Source: Bacteroidota bacterium
Lineage (GTDB): Bacteria; Bacteroidota; Bacteroidia; Chitinophagales; Chitinophagaceae
Length of the DNA: 64,000 nt
Direction: 5' to 3'
Assembly: GCA_018267965.1 (NCBI GenBank)
Contig: JAFDXK010000001.1
Span: 868,001-932,000 of the forward strand
A program made the translations under genes and the position numbers. This document shows positions 25,042 to 32,695 of this stretch, piece after piece (within the stretch, counting starts at the first letter, position 1; each line of letters begins with the position of its first letter). The notes below the pieces were generated by a model. The model had not been told where the DNA came from. It saw nothing but the letters and a program-made list of their open reading frames with translations, and did not search any database.

Positions 25042-26073
25042 TTATATCATGTTATTGTTAATTTCAGTGCCCGGAAGAATAAACACATTGCCTGCATTGT
25101 CAGCTCCAATCATTATCCTTACTCCCTTTTCGCCTGTATATTTAAGTGTGATTTGTTTGCCGTCTTGAGATACGCTATATCCTTTTAAATTGATTGTGCC
25201 CAGCAATGTTTTGATAAGGTCATTGTATACTTTTGTTTGACTTCTCAAATCATATTCTTCAAGCTTATCAAAATCTACATTTTTAACAAGGTTAAGTATC
25301 GCTGAAGAGCAGGTAGCATACCCCAAAGGGATTGGTGAATCGGCAAATTGCCTTATTGCGTCTGCCAATTCTTCCTTTGACATTCCAGGACCAACGCTGG
25401 AAGTAAATAAGGTATTATAAATGCCACTTGATAATTGTTCGTATTTAGAATTGGCATCTGCCGTTACTTCATTTGGAGTTAGTTTTTTATTAACAGCGTC
25501 GTTGGCGACATATATATAAAATGAAGCTAAATCTAGAAACTCATTCAATGTTACCGATTTACTTTCTGCAAAATCAAATGCTGCTGACTTCACTTGTGGG
25601 GATATAGACTTGTAATAGTTTACAAATACATTTGCATATAACAAGTCATTGAAAGAAGGTTGTGCAAAGAAAGGCTTATTGCCAGAAACATCTGATTGCA
25701 ATGCCTGAACAGACTGTTCCATTGCTGCATATGTTGTTATGCTGTTTGCCTTTAAAATATCCTGTATAGCTTTTTTATCAACCTGTTTGCCATTATAATA
25801 GTCTGCCAGACTCTTTATATCGGCATCAGTCATTGTGAATATCTTCTGGATACTTATTCTAAAGTCAGCAAACCTTATATAATCTTCATCTTGCAAAGCA
25901 TTTACTGCAACGCTCAATAACTGATTTTGATCGGTTACTACGATGTCATTACCCGCATTTTTCATAGCCCAGTCAAGCCAGCTTTGTCCATTTGGTATCA
26001 TGGAAAGTATGCTTTGGAAACGCGCGTCAAATTTCCGCGTATTATCCAACTGGTATGCTTTTATGTAGATCAT
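25042..26073 (-). CDS. 343-aa orphan protein in the R-body locus
   Basis: No signal peptide, no membrane span and no motif I recognise. The first 220 residues look mostly helical (FDARFQSILSMIPNGQSWLDWAMK; DADIKSLADYYNGK; LNEFLDLASFYIYVANDAVN), and the end looks beta-rich (GKQITLKYTGEKGVRIMIGAD, GNVFILPG). It lies between two Reb-like genes with gaps of 9 and 26 bp, so co-expression is nearly certain. It may be an assembly factor, an R-body-associated protein or cargo. Confidence 0.65.
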   Translation of the reverse strand: MIYIKAYQLDNTRKFDARFQSILSMIPNGQSWLDWAMKNAGNDIVVTDQNQLLSVAVNALQDEDYIRFADFRISIQKIFTMTDADIKSLADYYNGKQVDKKAIQDILKANSITTYAAMEQSVQALQSDVSGNKPFFAQPSFNDLLYANVFVNYYKSISPQVKSAAFDFAESKSVTLNEFLDLASFYIYVANDAVNKKLTPNEVTADANSKYEQLSSGIYNTLFTSSVGPGMSKEELADAIRQFADSPIPLGYATCSSAILNLVKNVDFDKLEEYDLRSQTKVYNDLIKTLLGTINLKGYSVSQDGKQITLKYTGEKGVRIMIGADNAGNVFILPGTEINNNMI

Positions 26074-26099
26074 GTCTTTTGAATTGTTGCTGAGGTATG

Positions 26100-26423
26100 T
26101 TAACTATTGGGGAATCCACTTAGTATGTTAGTCGCCGCAGTTCCGATTGCCTGGAAATTTGTAACAGCTGCTAAAGAAGCAGTTTGAGCTTCTGCTATAA
26201 TACTAGACCATGGCTCAGGGCTTTCTGTTGCCAGCATTTGGGCCATTGCCACGCCTATTGCAGTTGTACTGATTGTGTTCATATTTCGAAGATTATCAAC
26301 TGCATCTTGTATTGCTATTGCAGAAGATTGTGCTACTGACTGATACGCCTTACCTGCTCCTTCTTCTCTTATTAGTTCAGGTGTGATTGCCAAGTCGGAA
26401 ACTACAAGTTGTGTGTCTGCCAT
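26100..26423 (-). CDS. divergent Reb-like protein
   Basis: 107 residues. The segment AYQSVAQSSAIAIQDAVDNLRNMN ... TISTTAIGVAMAQML lines up by eye with LYQATAQALANAAHNAV...ITAQAATTAGVTTLY of the RebB copies. The N-terminus (VVSDLAITPELIREEGAG) and the C-terminal 35 residues are unique. Second gene of the leftward run. Membership of the family is likely but not certain by eye. Confidence 0.65.
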   Translation of the reverse strand: MADTQLVVSDLAITPELIREEGAGKAYQSVAQSSAIAIQDAVDNLRNMNTISTTAIGVAMAQMLATESPEPWSSIIAEAQTASLAAVTNFQAIGTAATNILSGFPNS

Positions 26424-26503
26424 ACAATTTTTGTTTTTATTTATTTAGCTATTGTTATGATAGCCTTGGAATTATTTTCTCTGGTCAATTAGAATTATAA
26501 AAC

Positions 26504-26665
26504 TTAGCCTTTGGGCGCAGGCTGTTGCATGAGAATCATCTTGCAACAAGACGCCATTGCAGTATTAGCAATATTCTGACAGTTATGCTGATTTGTTGAT
26601 GCATTATCCATTGCTATTCCTATGGAAACAGCCATGCTGGAAAATGTGAGTTGTAGTGAATTCAT
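26504..26665 (-). CDS. 53-aa Reb-like mini-protein, first gene of the R-body run
   Basis: ATG at 26665, stop at 26504. The sequence SMAVSIGIAMDNASTNQHNC followed by QNIANTAMASCCKMIL matches the Reb-like core of the proline-tailed protein (IGMSMHNAVNAQHNAQIVNSATTTSTCAKIL) position by position, with no N-terminal TDSV segment and a short QQPAPKG tail. It carries three cysteines within 13 residues (C29, C40, C41 region). Coding potential is supported by this family match. It is easy to miss because of its length. Confidence 0.7.
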   Translation of the reverse strand: MNSLQLTFSSMAVSIGIAMDNASTNQHNCQNIANTAMASCCKMILMQQPAPKG

Positions 26666-26722
26666 GATACTATTGGTTTGTCGAGTTCTAATTTTTTTGG
26701 AAAAAATTTCAAACTTGTTTTA

Positions 26723-26730
26723 CAAAAATA
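26723..26730 (-). promoter_or_regulatory. possible -7 element ahead of the R-body run
   Basis: Minus strand TATTTTTG fits TANNTTTG, 58 bp before the first Reb-like ATG. No matching TTTG is seen at the usual -33 distance, so an activator may be needed; the adjacent tandem-AraC protein and the LuxR-type regulator are candidates. Confidence 0.35.
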
Positions 26731-26769
26731 CTTTCATGAGATACGCTATTCTTTGTATGCATTTTGCAA

Positions 26770-27585
26770 TTACTTATCATTTTGAATCATTGAAATCCAG
26801 GATATAGTTAATTCACTTTCGCTGTGAATATGAAAATCAGAAGGTGGATATCCAAACACTGCTTTAAAAGAACGGCTGAGGTGTGCAGGGTCAAAAAAGC
26901 CAGCTCTGTACGCTACATCAGATATACTGCCAATCTTGTTTGATAGCAGTTCACAGGCATACAATAGCCTTAATTTTTTGATAAAATCTCTTGGAGTCAT
27001 AGATAGTGTTTTTTTTAGACTTCGATTTAAGCTAGACGGACTCACACATAATTTTTCAGCCAATTGTATTACTGTAAGGTTCTCATTATCCACATTCTCC
27101 AAAACTGTTTTTGCAAGTTCTATCAGCCAGTTCTTTGTTTTGATAAGCTCCCTCAATGACGTAAGGCTATTGACGGATGATGTCGACTCTGCTACTTTTT
27201 TGTTGTTGAGTATGAACTCTTTTCTGAATTGTGAAGGACTACATTGAAAATGCTTGTAAAAGCATCTGTTGAAACTTGTTTGATTATAAAACCCGCTTTT
27301 TAAAGCAATACGACTTAAAGTATCATCGCTTTCTAATAGCAATTGTCTTGCATATCCGATACGATAATCAGCTATTAGTTTGCTGGGAGTATTGCCTGTA
27401 ACGTTGTGTATTTTACGGTTAAGCTGTTGAGTGCTAATATGCATCATGTCAGCCAATTGAGACACCCCGAAATTTTGCTCCCTACATTTTTCGCTTATGA
27501 AGGCCTCTATTTTCTGTAAAAACGTTCCATCGTTTACATTCGATGGCTCTATACTAACAGGTTGTTTAGATGGTGATGGCGACAT
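26770..27585 (-). CDS. transcription regulator with two AraC-type DNA-binding domains
   Basis: 271 residues. First AraC-type domain at about 27-125: FGVSQLADMMHISTQQLNRKI, then DDTLSRIALKSGFYNQTSFNRCFYKHF. Second at about 160-262: LTVIQLAEKLCVSPSSLNRSL, then GSISDVAYRAGFFDPAHLSRSFKAVFGYPPSDF. No ligand-binding cupin, receiver or membrane domain is present. AraC proteins usually have one such pair of helix-turn-helix motifs; two in tandem could let one chain hold two sites. It ends about 100 bp before the first Reb-like gene and points the same way, so it is a likely local regulator. Confidence 0.85.
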   Translation of the reverse strand: MSPSPSKQPVSIEPSNVNDGTFLQKIEAFISEKCREQNFGVSQLADMMHISTQQLNRKIHNVTGNTPSKLIADYRIGYARQLLLESDDTLSRIALKSGFYNQTSFNRCFYKHFQCSPSQFRKEFILNNKKVAESTSSVNSLTSLRELIKTKNWLIELAKTVLENVDNENLTVIQLAEKLCVSPSSLNRSLKKTLSMTPRDFIKKLRLLYACELLSNKIGSISDVAYRAGFFDPAHLSRSFKAVFGYPPSDFHIHSESELTISWISMIQNDK

Positions 27586-27961
27586 AATTTTTGTTTTGTA
27601 AGACTCGTAAATATTTTCTTCAATTACATAGCTTTCGACATGGTTGTTTTTTTGATACAGAGGAAAATAATTCGGTGATTATATAGAAGATTGTGTTTGA
27701 AATGCTGGGTATACTCTTTTTTTATGTTTTACTAAACAAAAATGCGTAACAGTATACTGTTGTAAAAGATGAAAAATACCTGTTTTATAAACAGGTATTT
27801 TTCACCAGTCATTGGGTTATGCAGGTATAAATACCTATAACTATGAATATTCCATAGAGGAATCTAATAGATTGTAAATTGACACTTACGGGACAGAAAA
27901 TGTCATACAGGTCTCAGGGATATTCCTGTAACCTATGATGAGAATACTAATTATAAAGAGG
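27586..27961. other. 376-bp intergenic region upstream of the AraC-type gene
   Basis: No gene seen. It holds a strong terminator (27771-27803), a 12-bp palindrome ACAGTATACTGT (27749-27760) between that terminator and the AraC-type gene, and AT-rich DNA. The palindrome may be an operator for the AraC-type gene or the R-body run. Confidence 0.5.
27771..27803 (-). terminator. terminator of the two-component cassette
   Basis: GAAAAATACCTGTTT / AAACAGGTATTTTTC, near-perfect 15-bp arms with a short loop, T-rich on the minus strand. It lies 160 bp past the response-regulator stop. Confidence 0.75.
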
Positions 27962-28633
27962 CTAGTTTACTTTGACTATGTTGTTTCTTACTGCATATAA
28001 GACTAAGCCTGTAACATTACGTGAGCCAGTTTTTTGTAGCAGGTTATTACGATGTCCGTTTACTGTTTTTACACTCAGATATAGTTTTTCGGCTATTTCT
28101 TCGGCTGTATGTTGTTGGCACACTAGCTGTAGTATTTCTTCTTCTCTTCGTGTAATCTGAACATCTTGTTTTGGCACTTTCAATTTTTTATTCATTTTAT
28201 GCCGAATTGCTTTCAATGTGCGTTCGTTAATATAGGAGCCCTTGTTGTAAACAGATACAATAGCTTCATATACCTCTTGCGGGTCAGACTCTTTTACCAG
28301 GTAACCATGAGCGCCACTTTCTATAAGCTGAGTTATGAAATTTTCATCTTCATGTACGGATAGTATTAGGATTTTTATTTGCGGAAATGATGAAGCCAAA
28401 GCTAATGTTACATGTAAACCACTGAATTCTTTGGCGTTATCCGGTGGAAGCGAGAGATCTACCAGCATCACATCAGGTAGGGTATTGCTATTCTTTAATT
28501 TGTCAATAACCGTATATCCTTCAGCTGATTCAAATATTACTCGAATATCTTGCCATGTGTTCAGTATCGCTTTCATGCCTTCTCTAAACAGGAACTGATC
28601 CTCAACCAAACCAATGTTTATTACTCCCTCCAT
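27962..28633 (-). CDS. NarL/LuxR-type response regulator
   Basis: 223 residues. Receiver domain with the acidic pair E11-D12, phospho-acceptor D59 in VMLVDLSLP and Lys in YLVKESDP; DNA-binding domain at about 158-223 with TRREEEILQLVCQQHTAEEI and LSVKTVNGHRNNLLQKT. It partners with the histidine kinase encoded 45 bp upstream. Being the nearest signalling module to the R-body genes, it may control them, but it could also act elsewhere. Confidence 0.92.
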   Translation of the reverse strand: MEGVINIGLVEDQFLFREGMKAILNTWQDIRVIFESAEGYTVIDKLKNSNTLPDVMLVDLSLPPDNAKEFSGLHVTLALASSFPQIKILILSVHEDENFITQLIESGAHGYLVKESDPQEVYEAIVSVYNKGSYINERTLKAIRHKMNKKLKVPKQDVQITRREEEILQLVCQQHTAEEIAEKLYLSVKTVNGHRNNLLQKTGSRNVTGLVLYAVRNNIVKVN

Positions 28634-28678
28634 AATTTGTTTTTTTGGTTGTTAAAGTTTATATATCTCTTTTTGTCA

Positions 28679-29470
28679 TTAATGCTCAATTGGTATTGCA
28701 ATACTTGCATAAAAACCGCATGTTTGGCTAGTGCCTGCTTTAAAAGTACCATTGAGTATATTGATTCTCCCATCAATGCTTTTAAATCCGAGACCTTTAC
28801 TTATATCGTTACCTGCTAAGCCTATCCCATTATCGTTGTATTCACATAGTACATGCTGATTCTCACTATGTATATCAATTGTTATTTGTGTAGCTCCTGA
28901 ATGTTTAATGGTGTTATTGATAAGCTCCATGATAATACGATATAATCCAAGATTAACTGTCCATGATAAACCCGGAAGTGTTGGTGATATATTTAAAATG
29001 ATATTGACCCCTCCTGCATTACTTACTTGTCTGCAAACCGCCTCTAATGTCTTTACAAGACCAAAAGACTCAAGTTGTGGTGGCATTAAACGATGACTGA
29101 TACTACGGATAGTAGCTATAGCTGTTTCGGATAACTGGCGTAGGTTTTGCAACTCTTTGATGATGTCTTGCTGAGGTTTTTTATTCTGTTCCAACATCAC
29201 CATATTCATTCTTATTATAGAAAGCACTGCACCTAACTCATCATGTAAATCCTGTGCAATACGTTTACGTTCTGTTTCCTGTGCTTCTATATTAGACCGC
29301 AACAGGTCATACTGATGAGCATTTTTAAGCGTTTCCTGTTTAAGTTTATGAACGTATAGGTTTTTCTGAAAGTGTTGATATAAAAACACCACTCCTGTAC
29401 CAATGATAAAAACAATAACTATAAAGGGTAATAAAGTGTCTATAAAGGCTGTGTTTTTGAGTGTTTCCAT
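28679..29470 (-). CDS. membrane sensor histidine kinase (HisKA_3/NarX type)
   Basis: 263 residues from the ATG at 29470 (a TTG at 29488 would add six). One membrane span (about 12-31), a short coiled linker, then the dimerisation motif ERKRIAQDLHDELGAVLS with phospho-acceptor H76, and an ATPase domain with N box LYRIIMELINNTIKHSGAT and G boxes DNGIGLAG and KGLGFKS. There is no sizeable sensor domain, so sensing probably involves the membrane protein encoded just upstream, whose gene overlaps this one by 31 bp. Confidence 0.9.
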   Translation of the reverse strand: METLKNTAFIDTLLPFIVIVFIIGTGVVFLYQHFQKNLYVHKLKQETLKNAHQYDLLRSNIEAQETERKRIAQDLHDELGAVLSIIRMNMVMLEQNKKPQQDIIKELQNLRQLSETAIATIRSISHRLMPPQLESFGLVKTLEAVCRQVSNAGGVNIILNISPTLPGLSWTVNLGLYRIIMELINNTIKHSGATQITIDIHSENQHVLCEYNDNGIGLAGNDISKGLGFKSIDGRINILNGTFKAGTSQTCGFYASIAIPIEH

Positions 29471-30099
29471 AGGCCTATTAAAAAACAAGTATACATTACT
29501 ATTGAAAAAAACGAATGAAGTATCCAGACAAGTCCAACTGAGCTTCTTGAAAAATGGAATAATATCATTTCACCATAATAATATATTAGTAAGCACGATA
29601 AATAGTAAATAAAAAGACCTGAATTGATCCAATTAAGACTTTTTTTATTCTGCACTTCTCTCTCTCGCATCGTATCATTCAGTAAGTATATAAAAGTAAA
29701 CAGTGAAAGTATGATGATGATAATAGATTCAAGAACAAGAGCATTTGAATTGAATTTATTGATGCTCTGTATAAACATTGAATTGATTATTGTGAAGAGT
29801 AAAAAAAACAAGACTATACTCCATGTTACTGTATTGCTAATATGATTGCCTAGGATTTTTTTATAAAATGAGACCAGGCATGGTACACTCAATGCAACAT
29901 ATAAATGCAATAACGGCATGTTGTTTTTCCCACTGAAGAAAAGTATTAAAGAGGTAAATTGAATAAACCCCGATAAGAATACAAAAAATGAAAACATTTT
30001 TAATGAAGTACACATGCTACGATATGCCCAAATGCAATTGATTACTGTTACTGCTATTGGGAGATGTGAAATGGTGATAATGGTATTTGTTAAGCTCAT
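29440..30099 (-). CDS. multi-pass membrane protein of the signalling cassette
   Basis: 219 residues with six to seven hydrophobic helices (for example IAVTVINCIWAY, FVFLSGFIQFTSLILFF, TVTWSIVLFFLLFTIINSM, LESIIIIILSLFTFIYLL). No catalytic motif. It overlaps the kinase gene by 31 bp and the lipoprotein gene by 4 bp, so it is translationally linked. Layout suggests the sensing half of a split sensor, which is inference. Similar small membrane proteins next to NarX-type kinases are common in this phylum. Confidence 0.65.
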   Translation of the reverse strand: MSLTNTIITISHLPIAVTVINCIWAYRSMCTSLKMFSFFVFLSGFIQFTSLILFFSGKNNMPLLHLYVALSVPCLVSFYKKILGNHISNTVTWSIVLFFLLFTIINSMFIQSINKFNSNALVLESIIIIILSLFTFIYLLNDTMREREVQNKKSLNWINSGLFIYYLSCLLIYYYGEMILFHFSRSSVGLVWILHSFFSIVMYTCFLIGLWKHSKTQPL

Positions 30100-30650
30100 T
30101 TGTTGTTGTTTGCATTCAGCAGTGGGCTGTTTACATCACAAAGGCTGGGGCATGGAGCATTTAAATCCAAAACGTACTTATCTGTTAGTGGCTTATCATG
30201 GGGTCCGGGTACAGGATCTCCGTTACGATTCAATAATACATCTGTTCCTGAAATGGAGTCTGCAATATTGGCCTTATCTACCGGAAGAATATAGAGTTTA
30301 AACTTATTTTGAGATTGGTTATAGCCCAGGTAAACGCGAATATCGTCGAATTGATGTGGAACACTATCTGATATTCCAATTGCTGCCAGTATATCTTCTG
30401 CCCTGATTGTGAAACCTTTGATAGGTATGTTGTTGGCTTGCGAATCATAACCAGATGGATAGGTGATATACTTCATACAAAGAGTATCAAAAAATGCAAT
30501 GTCTTTTTGAGCAATAACGGCAGAAACCAGCAAGCTAGTGTCAACGGAATATGACTTTATATTGTCAGTACGTTTTTGGGTTTTAGAAGTGCAAGAAGTA
30601 ATTGAAATGATAACAATAATAAGCAATGTGCTTATAGCAGAATGTTTCAT
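30096..30650 (-). CDS. putative lipoprotein of the signalling cassette
   Basis: 184 residues with a lipoprotein signal: hydrophobic core STLLIIVIISIT followed by SCTSK, with the lipid-bearing cysteine near residue 20. The mature part has no motif I recognise; it mentions no enzyme residues and may be a periplasmic sensor or ligand-binding partner. First gene of the four-gene cassette; its ATGA overlaps the membrane protein gene. Confidence 0.65.
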   Translation of the reverse strand: MKHSAISTLLIIVIISITSCTSKTQKRTDNIKSYSVDTSLLVSAVIAQKDIAFFDTLCMKYITYPSGYDSQANNIPIKGFTIRAEDILAAIGISDSVPHQFDDIRVYLGYNQSQNKFKLYILPVDKANIADSISGTDVLLNRNGDPVPGPHDKPLTDKYVLDLNAPCPSLCDVNSPLLNANNNK

Positions 30651-30870
30651 GGTTTAGTTTTTTAAATAAATGGTGTAACCAGACTAAGGTATATAATTTA
30701 TTTCATTGTATACTAAATATTAAATAAATATAACCTGTTTGTAATAGAAATCATAAGAAACATTATGTCAACTAACAAATTGGTAATATAGAATATTTAT
30801 ATGTGTAAAATGTAAATCGTGCTAACTGTATAACTAGTGTTGTTGCGGCACATGATTTGTTGTTAAAAAA

Positions 30871-30901
30871 TTGCGTAGTTAAATAACTACGCATATATTT
30901 G
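30871..30901 (+). promoter_or_regulatory. promoter of the ArsR operon
   Basis: TTG at 30871-30873, then 20 nt, then TATATTTG (30894-30901), a good TANNTTTG match. Transcription would begin near 30908, about 12 nt before the ATG, so the mRNA has a very short leader. The -7 element is sandwiched by two palindromes. Confidence 0.6.
30872..30893. promoter_or_regulatory. ArsR-type operator 1
   Basis: TGCGTAGTTA-AA-TAACTACGCA, perfect 10-bp arms, filling the space between the -33 and -7 elements. The core TAGTTAAATA(A/G)CTA is shared with operator 2, 26 bp centre to centre. Confidence 0.7.
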
Positions 30902-30917
30902 TAGTTAAATAGCTACA
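30900..30917. promoter_or_regulatory. ArsR-type operator 2
   Basis: TGTAGTTAA-ATAGCTACA, an imperfect palindrome sharing the TAGTTAAATARCTA core with operator 1 and covering the expected transcription start. Confidence 0.65.
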
Positions 30918-30919
30918 TA

Positions 30920-31240
30920 ATGAATCTCAGAAGAGATGTATTTCAAGCAATTGCTGACCCTACAAGAAGGGCAATACTCTTATTGGTTGCATCTCAATCA
31001 ATGACCGCAGGAGCTATCGCAGCCAATTTTGATACTGCCAGGCCTACAGTTTCTAAACATCTGCAAATACTTACTGAGTGCGAGCTGCTGAAACAAGAAC
31101 AAAATGGAAGAGAGATGTATTATCACCTGAATCTCCAAAAGATGAAAGAAATAGCTGACTTTATCGAGCCTTTCCGAATGATGTGGGAAGCTCGTTTCAA
31201 TAAACTGGAAGACATTATGAAAAAGCATAAAAACAAATAG
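30920..31240 (+). CDS. ArsR-family winged-helix repressor
   Basis: 106 residues. Typical start [20 protein letters not shown], recognition helix in [13 protein letters not shown] and wing [12 protein letters not shown]. No metal-binding CVC motif, so it belongs to the metal-independent ArsR group that is usually found with an SRPBCC gene. The pair of palindromes over its promoter suggests it represses its own operon. First of five genes with gaps of 1-9 bp. Confidence 0.92.
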   Translation: MNLRRDVFQAIADPTRRAILLLVASQSMTAGAIAANFDTARPTVSKHLQILTECELLKQEQNGREMYYHLNLQKMKEIADFIEPFRMMWEARFNKLEDIMKKHKNK

Positions 31241-31241
31241 T

Positions 31242-31706
31242 ATGGAACAAAAAACAAAAGTTCATGCCGTGGACGGCAAACAAGAAATATTAATAACAAG
31301 AGAGTTTGATTTGCCTGTAGAATTGGTTTTCAGAGCATACACAGAACCTGAGATTGTGGAACAGTGGATGGGGACGAAAGTGCTGAAAATGGACAATAGA
31401 AAGCATGGCAGTTATCAATTAGAGACAACTGACCCCAAGGGAAATAAATATGGATTTAACGGAACAATACATGAGTATACCCCGAACCAAAAAATTACTA
31501 GAACATTTGAATTTGAGAACACACCTTTTGGTGTTCAGATTGAGTATTTGGAATTTGAGGCTGTAACAGATGATACAAGCCGGCTGAAGATACTTAGTGT
31601 ATTCAAAACTGTTGCTCAAAGAGACCAACAGTTGCAAATGCCATTTAAACAAGGTCTTAATATGGCACACGACAGGTTGCAAGACATTGTTAGTAAATTA
31701 AAATAA
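31242..31706 (+). CDS. SRPBCC (AHSA1-like) domain protein
   Basis: 154 residues with the START-like fold used for binding hydrophobic ligands: REFDLPVELVFRAYTEPEIVEQWMG at the start and the typical FNGTIHEYTPNQKITRTFEFE strand pair. It begins 1 bp after the ArsR gene. Such ArsR-SRPBCC pairs are common; the ligand is generally unknown and might feed back on the repressor. Confidence 0.9.
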   Translation: MEQKTKVHAVDGKQEILITREFDLPVELVFRAYTEPEIVEQWMGTKVLKMDNRKHGSYQLETTDPKGNKYGFNGTIHEYTPNQKITRTFEFENTPFGVQIEYLEFEAVTDDTSRLKILSVFKTVAQRDQQLQMPFKQGLNMAHDRLQDIVSKLK

Positions 31707-31712
31707 GACAAT

Positions 31713-32105
31713 ATGACAAAGAGAAATAAAGTCATTTACTGGATAGCAACTATTTGGTTGTCTTTGGGTATGGTTGCGACAGGTGTTGCACAAGTATTGA
31801 AAATAAAAGAAGGGCAAGGAGCATTAGATATGCTTATACACTTGGGTTATCCGGCATATCTGCTGACTATACTAGGTGTGTGGAAAATATTAGGTGCTGT
31901 TGCAGTGCTTATTCCTAAATTCCCATTGTTGAAAGAATGGGTATATGCAGGGTTCATTTTTGTCATGACCGGAGCAGTGTTTTCTCATATTGTAGTAGGT
32001 GATCCAGCTGCGGAATCACTACCTGCATTACTATTGATTGCGCTTACTATTATATCGTGGTATTTTAGGCCTTCTAGTAGAAAAATCATTATAGCTAATA
32101 ACTAA
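31713..32105 (+). CDS. DoxX-family membrane protein
   Basis: 130 residues with four hydrophobic helices: IYWIATIWLSLGMVATGVAQVL, YPAYLLTILGVWKILGAVAVLIP, GFIFVMTGAVFSHIVVG and ALLLIALTIISWYF. Layout and phrases fit the DoxX-like family of small membrane proteins, whose function is mostly unknown (some act with oxidoreductases). Third gene of the operon. Confidence 0.85.
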   Translation: MTKRNKVIYWIATIWLSLGMVATGVAQVLKIKEGQGALDMLIHLGYPAYLLTILGVWKILGAVAVLIPKFPLLKEWVYAGFIFVMTGAVFSHIVVGDPAAESLPALLLIALTIISWYFRPSSRKIIIANN

Positions 32106-32114
32106 CTTAGTATT

Positions 32115-32693
32115 ATGAATCCGAAAGTTGATTTCTTCTTTGATAAACCATCTCAATGGCAAAAGGAATACGCAAAATTGAGAACTGTAGCTCTTGACTG
32201 TGGGCTTGAAGAAGAATTAAAATGGGGTTGCCCCTGTTACACTTTTCAGGGAAAGAATGTTGTGTTGATACATGGATTTAAAGAGTATTGTGCATACTTA
32301 TTTTTTAAAGGTGCACTTTTGAATGATCCGAACGGAATACTTATACAACAAACGGAGAATGTGCAATTACCAAGACAGGTGCGATTCACAAATGTTAAAG
32401 AAATAGCAAAACTGGCGTCAGTTTTGAAAACATATATTTATGAAGCAATAGAATTAGATAAGGCGGGCATAAAAATACAGTTAAAGAAAACGAAGGAATA
32501 TCCTGTGCCCGAAGAGTTTCAAAAAAAGCTAGATAAAAGTGCTGCTTTAAGAAAAACTTTTGAGGCATTGACGCCCGGAAGGCAAAGAGGCTATCTGCTG
32601 CATTTTGCTTCTGCCAAACAATCTAAAACCCGTGAAGCAAGAGTTGAAAAAGCAATACCGCAAATACTTAAAGGAAAAGGATTGGAAGATTAA
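32115..32693 (+). CDS. YdeI/DUF1801-family protein
   Basis: 192 residues. The N-terminal DUF1801-like part includes ELKWGCPCYTFQGKNVVLIHGFKEYCAYLFFKG; the C-terminal part has the YdeI end (LTPGRQRGYLLHFASAKQSKTREARVEKA). YdeI-type proteins have been linked to stress or peptide resistance, but the mechanism is unclear. It is the fourth gene of the ArsR operon. A second YdeI-type gene lies at 50100. Confidence 0.85.
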   Translation: MNPKVDFFFDKPSQWQKEYAKLRTVALDCGLEEELKWGCPCYTFQGKNVVLIHGFKEYCAYLFFKGALLNDPNGILIQQTENVQLPRQVRFTNVKEIAKLASVLKTYIYEAIELDKAGIKIQLKKTKEYPVPEEFQKKLDKSAALRKTFEALTPGRQRGYLLHFASAKQSKTREARVEKAIPQILKGKGLED

Positions 32694-32695
32694 AT

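Noticed and set aside
17600-31000. Idea that the accessory region is a prophage or integrative element.
   Set aside because: No integrase, terminase, capsid, portal, tail or transposase gene and no flanking direct repeat or attachment site at the tRNA (which is 10 kb away); R-body genes explain the cluster better.
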